Shown in pieces: positions 1-9,102 of a stretch of 55,363 nt of DNA. Under the pieces are notes generated by a model. That model worked only from the letters and a program-made list of their open reading frames with translations, was not told the origin of the DNA and ran no database searches. The DNA is taken from the NCBI RefSeq assembly GCF_029623395.1, contig NZ_JAPYKK010000030.1, positions 1-55,363 on the forward strand, read 5' to 3'. The stretch comes from Sphingomonas echinoides (GTDB taxonomy: Bacteria > Pseudomonadota > Alphaproteobacteria > Sphingomonadales > Sphingomonadaceae). Numbering within the stretch: the stretch's first letter is position 1; every line of letters starts with the position of its first letter. The translations under genes and the position numbers were made by a program.

Positions 1-522
1 GGGCGGGTCTCGGTGGCGACTGGCGGGGCCGCGGACCGCTGCGACGCGGAGGGGGATGCCGCCGGGTCGGACGCGCACGCGCAGGCCGCGCGGCAGGATA
101 CGCTCGCGGCGACGCTCGACGCGTTCGACGGGGTGACGCTCGATGCTACCGCCGCCGCTGCGATCACCGCGGCGGTCGAGGCGTGCGCGGCGCGGCGGCG
201 CGCGGCGGATGCGGTGATCGCGGCGGGGGGCGACGATGCGATCGCGCAGAAGCTCGCGGACGGGCGGGGCGGGCTGGTCAAGATCGGCTGGCTCGACGAG
301 CAGCATTGGGGGCAGCTCGAACCGACCTATGAGCGCGACCCGGCGGACGCGTTCGGCGATGCCGCGCAGTTCGACGAGACGCTGTGGCCCGACGGGACGC
401 TCAACGACGGGACGGGGATGGACCCGCGCTTCGTGCACGAACTGCCGTGGTCGTGCGCGGGGGTGGACTTGCCCGACGCTCCGTCGCCGCCGCGCGAGGA
501 CGACGCCTCCGACCCTGCGTGA
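1..522 (+). CDS. Unknown protein, C-terminal part (cut by window edge)
   Basis: The frame is open from the first base and ends with TGA at 520-522. The GTG at 13 is the first possible start inside the window, but the frame continues upstream, so this is probably the 3' end of a longer gene. The visible part is about 170 residues, very rich in Ala and Asp, acidic, and without membrane segments. The first two thirds look helical (Ala-rich with scattered Arg), followed by a Trp- and Asp-containing tail with short motifs such as GWLDEQHWGQLEPTYERDP. I do not recognise the family and assign no function. Coding is supported by strong GC bias at third positions and by the absence of stops over 520 bases. 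Confidence 0.5.
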   Translation, partial: GRVSVATGGAADRCDAEGDAAGSDAHAQAARQDTLAATLDAFDGVTLDATAAAAITAAVEACAARRRAADAVIAAGGDDAIAQKLADGRGGLVKIGWLDEQHWGQLEPTYERDPADAFGDAAQFDETLWPDGTLNDGTGMDPRFVHELPWSCAGVDLPDAPSPPREDDASDPA

Positions 523-703
523 CGGGCGTTCCTGCGGGGGCGTGGGGGCTCGTCCTTTCGGACAGTGTTACTTCCGGACCACAGTCCACCGTCAAAAAAC
601 GTTCATATGTCATTAACCCTTGTTCCGCGTCGCAACATCGTTTCAAAATTGCCCATGACATTGGGGGATGATGTCTCGGAAGCGTGAACAGGGGAAACAT
701 GTC

Positions 704-3568
704 ATGCACGAGCTTACGGTGAAACACCTTCTCGGGACGAGTGCGCTCGTCCTGCTCGCGGCGATTGCCGCTGCACCTGCACAGGCGCAGGTTGCCACAC
801 CCGACGAAACCGCAGCGCCCGCCGACGACATCGTCGTCACCGGGTCGCGCATCCGCCGCAGCCCGCTCGATTCGGACAAGCCCGTCGTCACGGTCGACCA
901 GACGTCGATCGCGCGGACCGGGCTGACCTCGGTCGCGGACGTGCTCCAGCGGTTGCCGAGCGCGGCGGGCGGGCTCAACACCAAGGTCAACAACGCGGGC
1001 AACGTCGGCGGGCCGCCCGACGGCACCGGGGTGAGCTCGGGTTCGGCGGAAGTCGACCTGCGCTATCTCGCCGCCAAGCGGACGCTGATCCTGGTCGATG
1101 GCCTGCGCTTCGTGAACGGGTCGGCGGCGGGGGGCATTCCCGCCTCGGTCGATCTCAACACGCTGCCGACCAACATGATCGAGCGGATCGAAGTGCTCCA
1201 GTCGGGTGCGTCGCCGCTCTACGGGTCGGATGCGGTGGCGGGTGTCGTCAACATCATCACCAAACAATCGCAGGTCGGGCTCAAGGCATCGGCGCAATAT
1301 GGCACCTATCGCCAGGGCGACGGGCACACGCAGAATTACGAGGCGAGCTACGGCGTCCAGAACAAGGCAAGCGGGACCTCGGTCGTGTTCGGCGGGAATT
1401 ACACCAAGCAGGACGGGGTGAGCACCGCCGACCGCAAGATCTCGCAATGGCCGACCCCGGGCGCGACGAGCTGCGCGGCGGGCGGCTGCTCCAGCGCGAC
1501 GCCGGGCGGGCGGTATGACGTGCTGGGCGGGAGCTATACGCTCAACGCCCCCGTGATCGGTCGCAATAGCGTGTTCCCGAGCGACTTCCGCCGCTACTCC
1601 TCGGCGACCGACAGCTGGAACTTCGCGCCGTTCAACTATCTGCTGACGCCGTCCGAACGCTATGGCGCGTTCCTCAACTTCAAGCAGGCTTTGTCGGATA
1701 CCGTCAATTTCCGCACCAAGCTGATCTACACGCATCGCCATTCGCAGACGCAGGCGGCGTTCCTGCCGCTGTTCGTCGGGCCGGATGCGGGGAACGGCAA
1801 TCTGCTCGACACGATCTCGATCGACCGGACCAACCCGTTCAATCCGTTCGGGGTGACGCTGTCCTCGGGCGCGGACGGGACGCCGGCCAATTATTCGACG
1901 ATCCGCCGCCGCTTCGTCGAGGGCGGGCAGCGCGTGTTCACGCAGGATGTCGATACCTTCTCGGCGACCATGGGGTTCGACGGGTCGTTCCATGTCGGCG
2001 AGCACAAGTGGTTCTGGGACGTCAACGGCGTCTATGGCCTCAACGATGCGCACCAGTTGTTCACCGGGAACGTCAATGCGGCGAACCTTGCACGCGCGCT
2101 CGGCCCGGTCGCGAATTGCACCGGGGCGTGCGTGCCGTTCAACATCTTCGGCGGCGCGACGATCGGCGGGGCGGGGTCGATCACGCCTGAAATGCTGCGC
2201 TACGTGACCTTCGACCAGCGCGACAAGAGCCTTCAACAGCTGTGGGACTTCACCGCCAACCTGTCGGGCGAGCTGATCGACCTGCCCGCGGGACCGATCG
2301 GCGTCGCGATCGGCTATGAGCATCGCGACCAATATGCGAGCTATGATCCCGATCCGCTGATCGTCGCCGGGCTCGGCGCGGACGTGCCGACCAGCCCGGC
2401 GCGGGGCGGGTTCAACGTCGACGAAATCTACGGCGAATTGCGCGTACCGATCCTGAAGGACGTACCTTTCTTCAACCGGCTCGAACTGGACGGTGCCGTC
2501 CGGCATTCGAACTATTCGTCGTTCGGGAGCAACACCACCTTCACCGCCTCCGGGCTGTGGAAGCCGGTCCCCGACCTGCTGCTGCGCGGCGGGTTCGCGG
2601 AGAGCCTGCGCGCGCCGAGCATCGGCGAACTCTACGCCGGACCATCGCGCTTCGACGCGACGATCGACGATCCGTGCACCAGCGCGCCCGGCGGATCGTT
2701 CCAGACCAACGCCACTGTCCGCGCGAACTGCATCGCCAACGGGGTGCCCGCGAACGGCAGCTATATCGAGCCCAATGGCGGGCAGCTCGGCGTGTTCTCG
2801 CAGGGGAACGCGGCGCTGCGCCCTGAAACCGCAAAGACCTGGACCGCGGGCGGGGTCTATAGCCCGTCCTGGGGACGTGGCTTCTCGCGCGGGCTGAGCC
2901 TCGAGGTCAATTACTACAAGATCGACCTGACCAACGCGATCGACTCGGTGCCCGCGTCGCTGACGCTGTCGCGTTGCGCCTTCAACGCCGATCCGGTCAG
3001 CTGCGCCGCAGTGCGCCGCACGCCGGCCGGGCAAGTCGGGGGGATCAACGGGCGGTTGCTCAACCTCAACGCGATCCAGACCGAAGGGCTCGACGGGACG
3101 TTCCTGTTCCGCTCGAAGGACGTCCGCGGTGGGACGGTCGGCCTGATGGTCAACGCCGCGTATCTGCTCAAGTACAACATCGTGCCGCCCGCAGATCTCA
3201 ACGCGCCGGTCCAGGAATATGCCGGAACCGAGCGCGGCAGCCCGGACCAGGCGTATCCGCGCTTCAAGTTCAATGCGACGCTCGACTGGTCGACCCGCGG
3301 CTATGGCGCATCGTTTACCGGGCGCTACATCAGCAAGGTCGACGAACGCGACGGCATCCACACGATGGGTGCGACCTTCTACGGCGATGCGCAGGTCTAT
3401 CTGTCGCCGGCGTGGATGGATTACCGGTGGCGGCTGACGCTGGGGGTCAACAACATCTTCAACAAGGCACCGCCGCCGTGCTTCACCTGCCAGAGCGCGA
3501 ACTTCGACCCGACGACCTACGATCTGCCGGGGCAGTTCGGGTATGCGCGTCTGTCGTTCGGGTTCTGA
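704..3568 (+). CDS. TonB-dependent outer-membrane receptor
   Basis: Predicted 954-residue outer-membrane beta-barrel receptor for energised uptake of a scarce substrate. The ATG at 704 is preferred over an in-frame ATG at 668 because it is preceded by a GGGGA-type ribosome site (about 690-695) and opens directly into a signal peptide ending APAQAQ near residue 29. A short DDIVVTGSRIRR segment (TonB-box and plug start) follows. The plug domain spans about residues 45-190 and contains LVDGLRF and SPLYGSDAVAGVVNIITK. The barrel then runs to the terminal SFGF, whose last Phe is typical for BAM-assembled barrels. It resembles the large sphingomonad and xanthomonad receptor class, whose substrates are often unknown (carbohydrate, peptide or siderophore). 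No transporter or regulator is adjacent to narrow the substrate. It converges with the next gene across a hairpin. Confidence 0.93.
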   Translation: MHELTVKHLLGTSALVLLAAIAAAPAQAQVATPDETAAPADDIVVTGSRIRRSPLDSDKPVVTVDQTSIARTGLTSVADVLQRLPSAAGGLNTKVNNAGNVGGPPDGTGVSSGSAEVDLRYLAAKRTLILVDGLRFVNGSAAGGIPASVDLNTLPTNMIERIEVLQSGASPLYGSDAVAGVVNIITKQSQVGLKASAQYGTYRQGDGHTQNYEASYGVQNKASGTSVVFGGNYTKQDGVSTADRKISQWPTPGATSCAAGGCSSATPGGRYDVLGGSYTLNAPVIGRNSVFPSDFRRYSSATDSWNFAPFNYLLTPSERYGAFLNFKQALSDTVNFRTKLIYTHRHSQTQAAFLPLFVGPDAGNGNLLDTISIDRTNPFNPFGVTLSSGADGTPANYSTIRRRFVEGGQRVFTQDVDTFSATMGFDGSFHVGEHKWFWDVNGVYGLNDAHQLFTGNVNAANLARALGPVANCTGACVPFNIFGGATIGGAGSITPEMLRYVTFDQRDKSLQQLWDFTANLSGELIDLPAGPIGVAIGYEHRDQYASYDPDPLIVAGLGADVPTSPARGGFNVDEIYGELRVPILKDVPFFNRLELDGAVRHSNYSSFGSNTTFTASGLWKPVPDLLLRGGFAESLRAPSIGELYAGPSRFDATIDDPCTSAPGGSFQTNATVRANCIANGVPANGSYIEPNGGQLGVFSQGNAALRPETAKTWTAGGVYSPSWGRGFSRGLSLEVNYYKIDLTNAIDSVPASLTLSRCAFNADPVSCAAVRRTPAGQVGGINGRLLNLNAIQTEGLDGTFLFRSKDVRGGTVGLMVNAAYLLKYNIVPPADLNAPVQEYAGTERGSPDQAYPRFKFNATLDWSTRGYGASFTGRYISKVDERDGIHTMGATFYGDAQVYLSPAWMDYRWRLTLGVNNIFNKAPPPCFTCQSANFDPTTYDLPGQFGYARLSFGF

Positions 3569-3584
3569 GCGCAGGGGGTCTGAT

Positions 3585-3616
3585 CCGTCACCCGGGGGGC
3601 AGCCCCCGGGTGACGG
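3585..3616. terminator. 14-bp perfect hairpin between convergent genes
   Basis: CCGTCACCCGGGGG (3585-3598), a GCAG loop, and CCCCCGGGTGACGG (3603-3616) form a perfect 14-bp stem between the receptor ending at 3568 and the minus-strand gene ending at 3632. There is no T-run on either side, so a bidirectional terminator or mRNA 3'-end stabiliser is inferred from position and symmetry. Confidence 0.6.
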
Positions 3617-3631
3617 AGAAGCATCCGGCGC

Positions 3632-5395
3632 TCACCCGGTCAGGTGATAGTGTCTGGCACGGTCGGCCACGTCGGGCTCGATCGCCAGCGCGGCGGTGCG
3701 ATCGGCGTTGGCTTTGGCGGTCTGCCCGGTGCGCTGGAACACCAGCCCGCGCATGAAGCGGGACCAGGCGTTGCGCGGTTGCGCGGCGAGGACGCGGTCA
3801 TAGTCGGCGATCGCCTTGTCGGTTTCGCCGCGACGGAAATAGACCAGCGCGCGGCTGTCGAGATAGGACGGGTCGCCGCTGCGGATCCGCAAGGCGGCGT
3901 TGCAATCCGCGAGCGCGCGATCGAGATCCTGATTGCCGAGCGCGCTGGCCCAGCATCGACCGTTGAGCGCACGCGCGCGGCCGCTGTCCTCGGGGTGGAA
4001 CTTGAGCCACGCGTCGAAGCTTGGCACCGCACGATCCGCGGCACCGACTTCGGTGTACAGCCCGGCAAGCTGCAAGCGGGCGTCCGAGGCGGGGGCGAGC
4101 GCGGCGTCGGCTGCTTCCAGATCCTCGCGTGCGCCCTTGGGATCGCGGGATTCCATCCGCAACCGCGCGCGCGCCAGACGCGCGTCGGCATTGCCGGGCG
4201 CGAGCAGGATCGCGGCGTCCAGGTCGCTCGCGCCGAGCAGCATCTGACTGTTGTTCAAATGCGCGATCCCGCGCTGGATCCGATACTCGGCCTGCTTCGG
4301 CGCGAGCGCGACCGCCTTGTCGAAATCGGCGAGCGCGCCGGTGAAATCGCGACGGCTGGCGAGCAGGGCGCCGCGCCGGCTGAATTCGGCGGCGTCGGTC
4401 GGCACGGGTGCGGTGTCGCTCAGGTCCAACGGCTTGCCGGTATTGTCGAACGCCCCTTTCGGATTGATCCCGAACAACGGGCCGCCTTCGTAGGTGATGT
4501 ACATGCGGTGGTTGGTGTTATCGACATAGAGATGATGGGTCAGGAAGAAGTCGACCCCGATCAGCATGTCGACACCGAACAGATCCTCATCGATGATATC
4601 GATCGACGGTTTGGCGATCGCCTCGCCGCCGAAATCGATCGTCGCCAGGCGGGCGGTCCACGCCCGCCTTCGCCCGGTGCCGAGACCGTAAGCGAAGTTC
4701 GACTCGACGACGCCGGGAGTCTGCGGGGTAAGGCCGATCCGCCGCGCCGCGGACAGAGCGAGGTAGGACCTCTGGGCTCCGGTATCGAACATCGCCTTCA
4801 TCTTGACGCCGTTGACGGTGATCGTCCCGATCGTATGGCGCTGCGTCACGCTGGTCGGCATCAGCGGTACGATCGTGAAGGGTTTGCTGCCGACCCAATA
4901 GGTCACGCCGCCGTTGCGGCACCCGCTCGCCTTGGTCAGGTGGACGATCCCGTGGGGGAGATCATAGTCCGCATCGGCGAGGCCAAGGATGTTCTGTCCG
5001 ATCAGCCCGGTCCGCCCGGTATCGGTTCCGCCGACCGCGAACACCAATTGCGGCAAGGTCTGTCCGCCGATCGAGAAGGTACGGGCGGTCGTCTGCCGTA
5101 GCGCGGTCGTCCCGCCGATCCCGGTCATTTGCGCGCCGGGCGCGACATCGCGGATGGTGAGGCCGAATTCGGCGGCGTTGGCCGGGGCGATCGTGCTGAA
5201 GAACGCGCCGCTATCCAGGATGAACCGCGCGTCGCGCCCCGCGATCTGCGCGGTGACCATCGGGCGGCGGCCCTCCATCGTCACCGGGATCGTGAGAAAG
5301 CGGGCGAGGCGGCATTCGCCTTGCGCCGCCTGCGCCGCCCCGGGTGACAGCACTGCGCCCGCCAGGATGGCCTTGATAAAACTCCAACGATTCAT
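3632..5395 (-). CDS. Secreted tandem retropepsin-like aspartyl protease with TPR repeats
   Basis: A 587-residue protein starting at the ATG at 5395. The first 23 residues form a Sec-type signal peptide (LAGAVLSPGAAQAAQG). Two retropepsin-like domains follow. The first carries FILDSGAFFSTI (about residues 57-68) and the second carries AMFDTGAQRSYL (about 200-211), so both DSG/DTG active-site triplets are present. After about residue 330 there are several tetratricopeptide repeats (for example SRRGALLASRRDFTGALADFDKAVAL and later ADYDRVLAAQPRNAWSRFMRGLVFQ). The likely site of action is the periplasm, with the TPRs acting as a partner-binding platform. Two complete domains could form an intramolecular dimer, as retropepsins require two Asp triplets. 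The substrate is unknown. Similar protease-TPR proteins occur in sphingomonads, to my knowledge mostly uncharacterised. Confidence 0.85.
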   Translation of the reverse strand: MNRWSFIKAILAGAVLSPGAAQAAQGECRLARFLTIPVTMEGRRPMVTAQIAGRDARFILDSGAFFSTIAPANAAEFGLTIRDVAPGAQMTGIGGTTALRQTTARTFSIGGQTLPQLVFAVGGTDTGRTGLIGQNILGLADADYDLPHGIVHLTKASGCRNGGVTYWVGSKPFTIVPLMPTSVTQRHTIGTITVNGVKMKAMFDTGAQRSYLALSAARRIGLTPQTPGVVESNFAYGLGTGRRRAWTARLATIDFGGEAIAKPSIDIIDEDLFGVDMLIGVDFFLTHHLYVDNTNHRMYITYEGGPLFGINPKGAFDNTGKPLDLSDTAPVPTDAAEFSRRGALLASRRDFTGALADFDKAVALAPKQAEYRIQRGIAHLNNSQMLLGASDLDAAILLAPGNADARLARARLRMESRDPKGAREDLEAADAALAPASDARLQLAGLYTEVGAADRAVPSFDAWLKFHPEDSGRARALNGRCWASALGNQDLDRALADCNAALRIRSGDPSYLDSRALVYFRRGETDKAIADYDRVLAAQPRNAWSRFMRGLVFQRTGQTAKANADRTAALAIEPDVADRARHYHLTG

Positions 5396-5606
5396 GGCTT
5401 TCCCCTTGATCCCGCCGCTGCGCGTCGATCGTTCCCCTGACGCGCTCGCTGTGCAACATCACCATGAAACAGCGCGCCGGGGAAGGGGGCACGATCGCAA
5501 GCGTGCGAGGTCGTTACCGCGTTTCGGTCGGGACGAAGGTCCGCCGGCCGGCCGGGCATTTGTCGAAGGCGTGGCATGCGACCGCAGGCATGCTAAGGGC
5601 ACCGTC

Positions 5607-5927
5607 ATGTCTAACATCCGCAGCAATGCTGGGACCGTCACCGTCGATGGTACCCTTTATGATTGGCGCCTCGAGCGGGAGCCGCAATGGTCGGATGCCG
5701 ACGGCTGGAAGGGAATGACGATTTCCTTGCTGGAGCAAGACTGTCGGCGCGAGGCGCTGATGGAATTCCCCGCCCCCAAGCGGCTGCTCAAGGGGCTGCC
5801 GCGCGGGCGACTCCAGATCGACGACCCGACCGTCTCGCGCTGCGTGCGCGCGGCGCTGGTCGCGGGGTGGGAGCCGACGTCACGCGGCAAGCCGATGGTC
5901 TTTACGGTGGACGCCGAGGGCAACTGA
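5607..5927 (+). CDS. Small conserved-looking hypothetical protein (106 aa)
   Basis: The ATG at 5607 begins MSNIRSNAGTVTVDGTLYDW. The preceding in-frame codons read as low-complexity Arg-rich sequence antisense to the upstream gene's leader, so this later start is chosen. The product is soluble and has no signal peptide. The N-terminal half has an alternating hydrophobic pattern typical of beta strands (GTVTVDGTLYDWRLEREPQW), and the C-terminal part ends in KPMVFTVDAEGN. I do not recognise a named family. Composition and codon use match real genes nearby, and the gene sits alone between minus-strand neighbours. Confidence 0.7.
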   Translation: MSNIRSNAGTVTVDGTLYDWRLEREPQWSDADGWKGMTISLLEQDCRREALMEFPAPKRLLKGLPRGRLQIDDPTVSRCVRAALVAGWEPTSRGKPMVFTVDAEGN

Positions 5928-5957
5928 GGCCCTATCCGTCGTATCATCCGGCGGGTT

Positions 5958-6149
5958 TCACCCGTGCCAGAACACCCGCACCGCATCGAACAGCGTCGCG
6001 CCCGCCAGCGGGCCGATCAGCAGCATCAGCAGGTTGAACCCGATGATCCAGGTGGTGAGCTTCTCCGCCCGCTTGGTCATGCGCCGGGGCGGGGGTTTGG
6101 GAGTCCACGGCTCCGGCGGGGGCCAGCCATTCTGGAAATCGACGAACAT
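5958..6149 (-). CDS. Small single-span membrane protein (63 aa)
   Basis: The ATG at 6149 (MFVDFQNGW) has GGAG about 7 bases upstream on the minus strand. A longer frame to 6215 has no such site. The N-terminal half is Pro-rich and basic (WPPPEPWTPKPPPRRMTKRAEK). One hydrophobic helix follows at about residues 34-58 (TTWIIGFNLLMLLIGPLAGA), then a short tail FDAVRVFWHG. The predicted location is the inner membrane, with the basic N-terminus in the cytoplasm by the positive-inside rule. Function unknown. Confidence 0.65.
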   Translation of the reverse strand: MFVDFQNGWPPPEPWTPKPPPRRMTKRAEKLTTWIIGFNLLMLLIGPLAGATLFDAVRVFWHG

Positions 6150-6397
6150 CCGGGACTCCACTTCTTGGACGACTGTACCCGAAACGCGGGGTTGCGGACA
6201 GGGCTCCGCCAGCATCCCGGTCCGATGGATCGCTTGTACGATCGCACCGCGTTGCAGGGCGCTTTGCGGAGAAAGGTGAACACGCGCTAAACACCGTATT
6301 CCGCGTCAGTTCAGGCGGTAGGCGGCATATCCTGCAACACGCTAGCCCCCCATGCGTTTGACGACCCACAGGGCCTGCTGGATTGAGGAGATTGGAC

Positions 6398-6832
6398 ATG
6401 AACAGCTTGTTGAAGAAAGTCGGTCTCGGCTTCGCGCTTGCCGCGACGGCACTGACCGCAGCGGCCCCCGCGGATGCGCAGCGTTGGCGCGGCGGCTATG
6501 GACGCGGCTATGGCTATGGGTATGGCGGCGGCTACCACGGTGGCTATCGCGGGTATAACAACGGCGCGGGCACCGCCGTCGTTGCCGGGATCGCCGGGCT
6601 GGCGATCGGTGCGGCGCTGACCGCGAACCGCAACGACCGCTACCGCGACGATTATTACCGCCAGCGCGGGTACCAGCCTTATTATGACGACGGCTATTAC
6701 CGCAGCCACGGCTATTACCCGAACGACGGCTATTACGCCTATCGGTCGCAGCGCGACTGGGGCCGGTGCTGGGTCGAGCGGCGTTACGACCGCTATTACG
6801 ACGATTATGTCCGGGTGCGCGTCTGCGATTGA
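6398..6832 (+). CDS. Secreted Gly/Tyr/Arg-rich small protein
   Basis: 144 residues from the ATG at 6398, which has GAGGAG (6385-6390) as ribosome site. The signal peptide ends APADAQ at about residue 28. A Gly-Tyr low-complexity region follows (YGRGYGYGYGGGYHGGYRGY), then a short hydrophobic, glycine-zipper-like stretch (GTAVVAGIAGLAIGAALTA, about residues 57-75). The C-terminal region has many DDYY, DGYY and YRS units and two Cys residues (CWVERR and terminal VCD). Such proteins are common in sphingomonad envelopes with unknown roles. The two cysteines could form a disulfide in the periplasm. Confidence 0.8.
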   Translation: MNSLLKKVGLGFALAATALTAAAPADAQRWRGGYGRGYGYGYGGGYHGGYRGYNNGAGTAVVAGIAGLAIGAALTANRNDRYRDDYYRQRGYQPYYDDGYYRSHGYYPNDGYYAYRSQRDWGRCWVERRYDRYYDDYVRVRVCD

Positions 6833-6920
6833 TCGCAGCGCACTCCGGCTCGAATGCGCGAACGGCGCGGTCTGTGGACCGCGCCGTTTTCGTGTCTGGC
6901 ATGTTGCGCCGTTTTGCGTC

Positions 6921-7229
6921 ATGAGCGCGGTCATCATGACCGATACCGATCTTCCCCCAGACCGCCTCTCCTCCAACCCGCGCAGCCCGTTCTTCGACGA
7001 AGACACGCTGTCGCGCGGGATCGGGATCCGCTTCAAGGGTGCCGAGCGCACCGACGTCGAGGAATATTGCCGGTCGGAAGGCTGGATCCGCGTTGCGCTC
7101 GGCAAGAAGGTCGACCGGCACGGACAACCGCTGACGCTGAAGCTGTCGGGCGAGGTCGAAGCCTGGTTCGAACGCCCCGCCGAGGGCACCGGCGATGCGC
7201 CTTCCCAGGATGCGTCCGAAGCGGGCTGA
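6921..7229 (+). CDS. DUF3297 family protein
   Basis: About 102 residues from the ATG at 6921 (an ATG at 6936 is also possible, giving 97). The sequence LPPDRLSSNPRSPFFDEDTLSRGIGIRFKG, followed by DVEEYCRSEGWIRVALGKKVDRHGQPLTLKLSGEVEAWFE, matches my knowledge of the DUF3297 family: small cytosolic proteins of about 80-90 residues in Proteobacteria whose biochemical role is not established. The C-terminal 15 residues (EGTGDAPSQDASEAG) are a disordered tail. There is no membrane segment or catalytic motif. It converges with the chemotaxis gene about 28 bases downstream. Confidence 0.85.
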   Translation: MSAVIMTDTDLPPDRLSSNPRSPFFDEDTLSRGIGIRFKGAERTDVEEYCRSEGWIRVALGKKVDRHGQPLTLKLSGEVEAWFERPAEGTGDAPSQDASEAG

Positions 7230-7256
7230 CGCGCGCCCGCGTCCGACCCGTCCGGC

Positions 7257-9029
7257 TCAGGCCGCCAGGCGGGTTCGGGGTGCTGCCGTCCCGCCGACGA
7301 CGATGAACTTTGCCGCCTGCTGCGCGAGTGCGGCGACTTCCGACGTCAGGCTGCGCGCCGCGGCGGAGGTTTGTTCGACCATTGCGGCATTCTGCTGCGT
7401 TGCCTTGTCCATCGCGTTGACCGCAGCGGACACCTCGGTGATCGCGGTCGACTGTGCCTGATTGTCGACGGCGATGTTGGCGAGCAGCGTGTGCACTTCC
7501 CCGACGTCCTTCGCGATGTTGAGCAGCGCGCCGTCGACGCGCTGGACCCGTTCGACCGCGGTGCCGATGTCGGTTTGGGTGGCGGTGAGTTGCTCCCGCG
7601 CGCGACCGGCCTCTTCCTCGGCGCGCTTGGCCAGCGCGGAGACGAGATCGGCGACGACCGCGAAGCCGTTGCCTGCCTGTCCGGCGCGCCCCGCCTCGAC
7701 CGCGGCGTTCATCGCCAGGACGCGGGTCTGGAACGCGATCTTGTCGAGCCCTTCGATCACGGTGTCGATGCCTTTTGCGCTTTCGCTGACTCGCGTCATC
7801 GCCTGAACGGCTTCGTCGGCGATCCCGCGGCCGCCCGCGACCGTCGTCATCGCGCCGTCCGCGCGTTCGACCGTGCGCCCCGCTGCAATCGCGGTCGCCT
7901 GCAAGCGCTGGTCCATCTGCGTGATTGCGGCGGAGGTCTGTTCCAGGCTGGCGGCGTTGCTTTCGGTACGCCGCGCCAGATCCTCGCTGGCGTGCGCGAT
8001 CTCGTTCGATCCGGTGCGGATCGTGGCGGTGCTGCTGCTGACCGACCCGATCAAACCACGCAGGCTTTGCACCGCGGTGTTGAAGCTGAGCTTGAGCGCG
8101 GTGAACGGCGCCTGCAGGTCGGCGGTGACTTCGGCGGTCAGGTCGCCCGCGGCGAGCGCAGTGAGCCCGGTGCCGATGCTCTCGACGATCAGCGCGGCTT
8201 GCGCCTGCTTCGATGCTTCGGCTGCCTGTAGCTGGTTGCGAAAGGCGAGCATTGCCTTGGCCATGTCGCCGAGTTCGTCGCCGCGCTCCGCCCCGGTCAC
8301 TTCTGCCGCCAAATTCCCCGACCCCAATTCCCGCATGGTTGCGGCAAGGCCCTCGATCGGGCGAACGACCTTCCGAACCGAGAGCTTCACGAAGCCGATC
8401 ATCCCGGCAATCCCAAGCGCGAGCGCCACGAAAAGCGAAACGATCGCGATCAGCCCGATCCGCTCGCCATTTTGCGCCGATATCTTGCTGTTGCTGTCGA
8501 TCGCGTCGGAGGCGGCCCCCATCGACCCTTCGAGGGTACGGAACTGCTCGAAAAAGCCCGGCAACATGCGTTTTGCGGTTGCGGGGTCCTCCTTTATTTT
8601 TCCAATAATTTCGAGTGCAGCATCGACATAGGCCGTCATCGGAACGGCCAGTTTGGACGTGACCGCGACGACATCCGGTGAGCCGTCGTAGGCCGCATCA
8701 GCGGCGATGCCGCTTTGCAGATCGGTGACATGCGCGCGCACGTCCTTCAGGATGTCATCATATTTGATGTCGCTGCCGGCTTCGACCGATTGGAAGGCGG
8801 CGAGCACGTCGCTTCGGATCGCGTCGTGCATCATGTCTGCGCGCTCGTGGTTGGCGAACAGCGCCGACGCTTCCGTCTGCTGCCGAAGGGCGGCGGACTG
8901 CATCCACGCTGCACCGATCCCGGTACCCCCGGAAAATGTCATCAGGCCGACGAGTGCAAACCCTGCGAAGCGGAGGGCGCGGCTGAGCGACATGTCTGGG
9001 CGCGAGGCGGTACTTGTTGATTCTGACAT
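7257..9029 (-). CDS. Methyl-accepting chemotaxis protein
   Basis: A 590-residue transducer. Transmembrane helix 1 lies at about residues 18-48. A periplasmic four-helix-like sensor follows to about 190, then transmembrane helix 2 at about 193-220 (IGLIAIVSLFVALALGIAG). A HAMP region (VVRPIEGLAATMRELGSGNL) and a second HAMP-like unit (LTALAAGDLTAEV) follow. The C-terminal signalling coiled coil has its hairpin tip at FQTRVLAMNAAVEAGRAGQAGN, which interacts with CheA and CheW in this family. No C-terminal CheR-docking pentapeptide is visible; the tail is PRTRLAA. No che genes are adjacent, so this is an orphan receptor. The sensor domain does not reveal its ligand. Confidence 0.93.
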   Translation of the reverse strand: MSESTSTASRPDMSLSRALRFAGFALVGLMTFSGGTGIGAAWMQSAALRQQTEASALFANHERADMMHDAIRSDVLAAFQSVEAGSDIKYDDILKDVRAHVTDLQSGIAADAAYDGSPDVVAVTSKLAVPMTAYVDAALEIIGKIKEDPATAKRMLPGFFEQFRTLEGSMGAASDAIDSNSKISAQNGERIGLIAIVSLFVALALGIAGMIGFVKLSVRKVVRPIEGLAATMRELGSGNLAAEVTGAERGDELGDMAKAMLAFRNQLQAAEASKQAQAALIVESIGTGLTALAAGDLTAEVTADLQAPFTALKLSFNTAVQSLRGLIGSVSSSTATIRTGSNEIAHASEDLARRTESNAASLEQTSAAITQMDQRLQATAIAAGRTVERADGAMTTVAGGRGIADEAVQAMTRVSESAKGIDTVIEGLDKIAFQTRVLAMNAAVEAGRAGQAGNGFAVVADLVSALAKRAEEEAGRAREQLTATQTDIGTAVERVQRVDGALLNIAKDVGEVHTLLANIAVDNQAQSTAITEVSAAVNAMDKATQQNAAMVEQTSAAARSLTSEVAALAQQAAKFIVVGGTAAPRTRLAA

Positions 9030-9102
9030 TTACGACCTCGTTCGAACGCTGGCTCATCTCCTTCCTATAATATTGGAAAAAGCCCGAGGCGGAGGACGGT
9101 CG

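Noticed and set aside
401..3361. Very long open frame on the minus strand across the first TonB receptor gene
   Set aside because: It is Arg-rich, has no recognisable domains and mirrors a well-supported receptor gene; long antisense frames are common in GC-rich DNA. The same reasoning removes the frames at 16696-19167 (+), 20022-21425 (+), 24955-26499 (+) and 40052-42271 (-).
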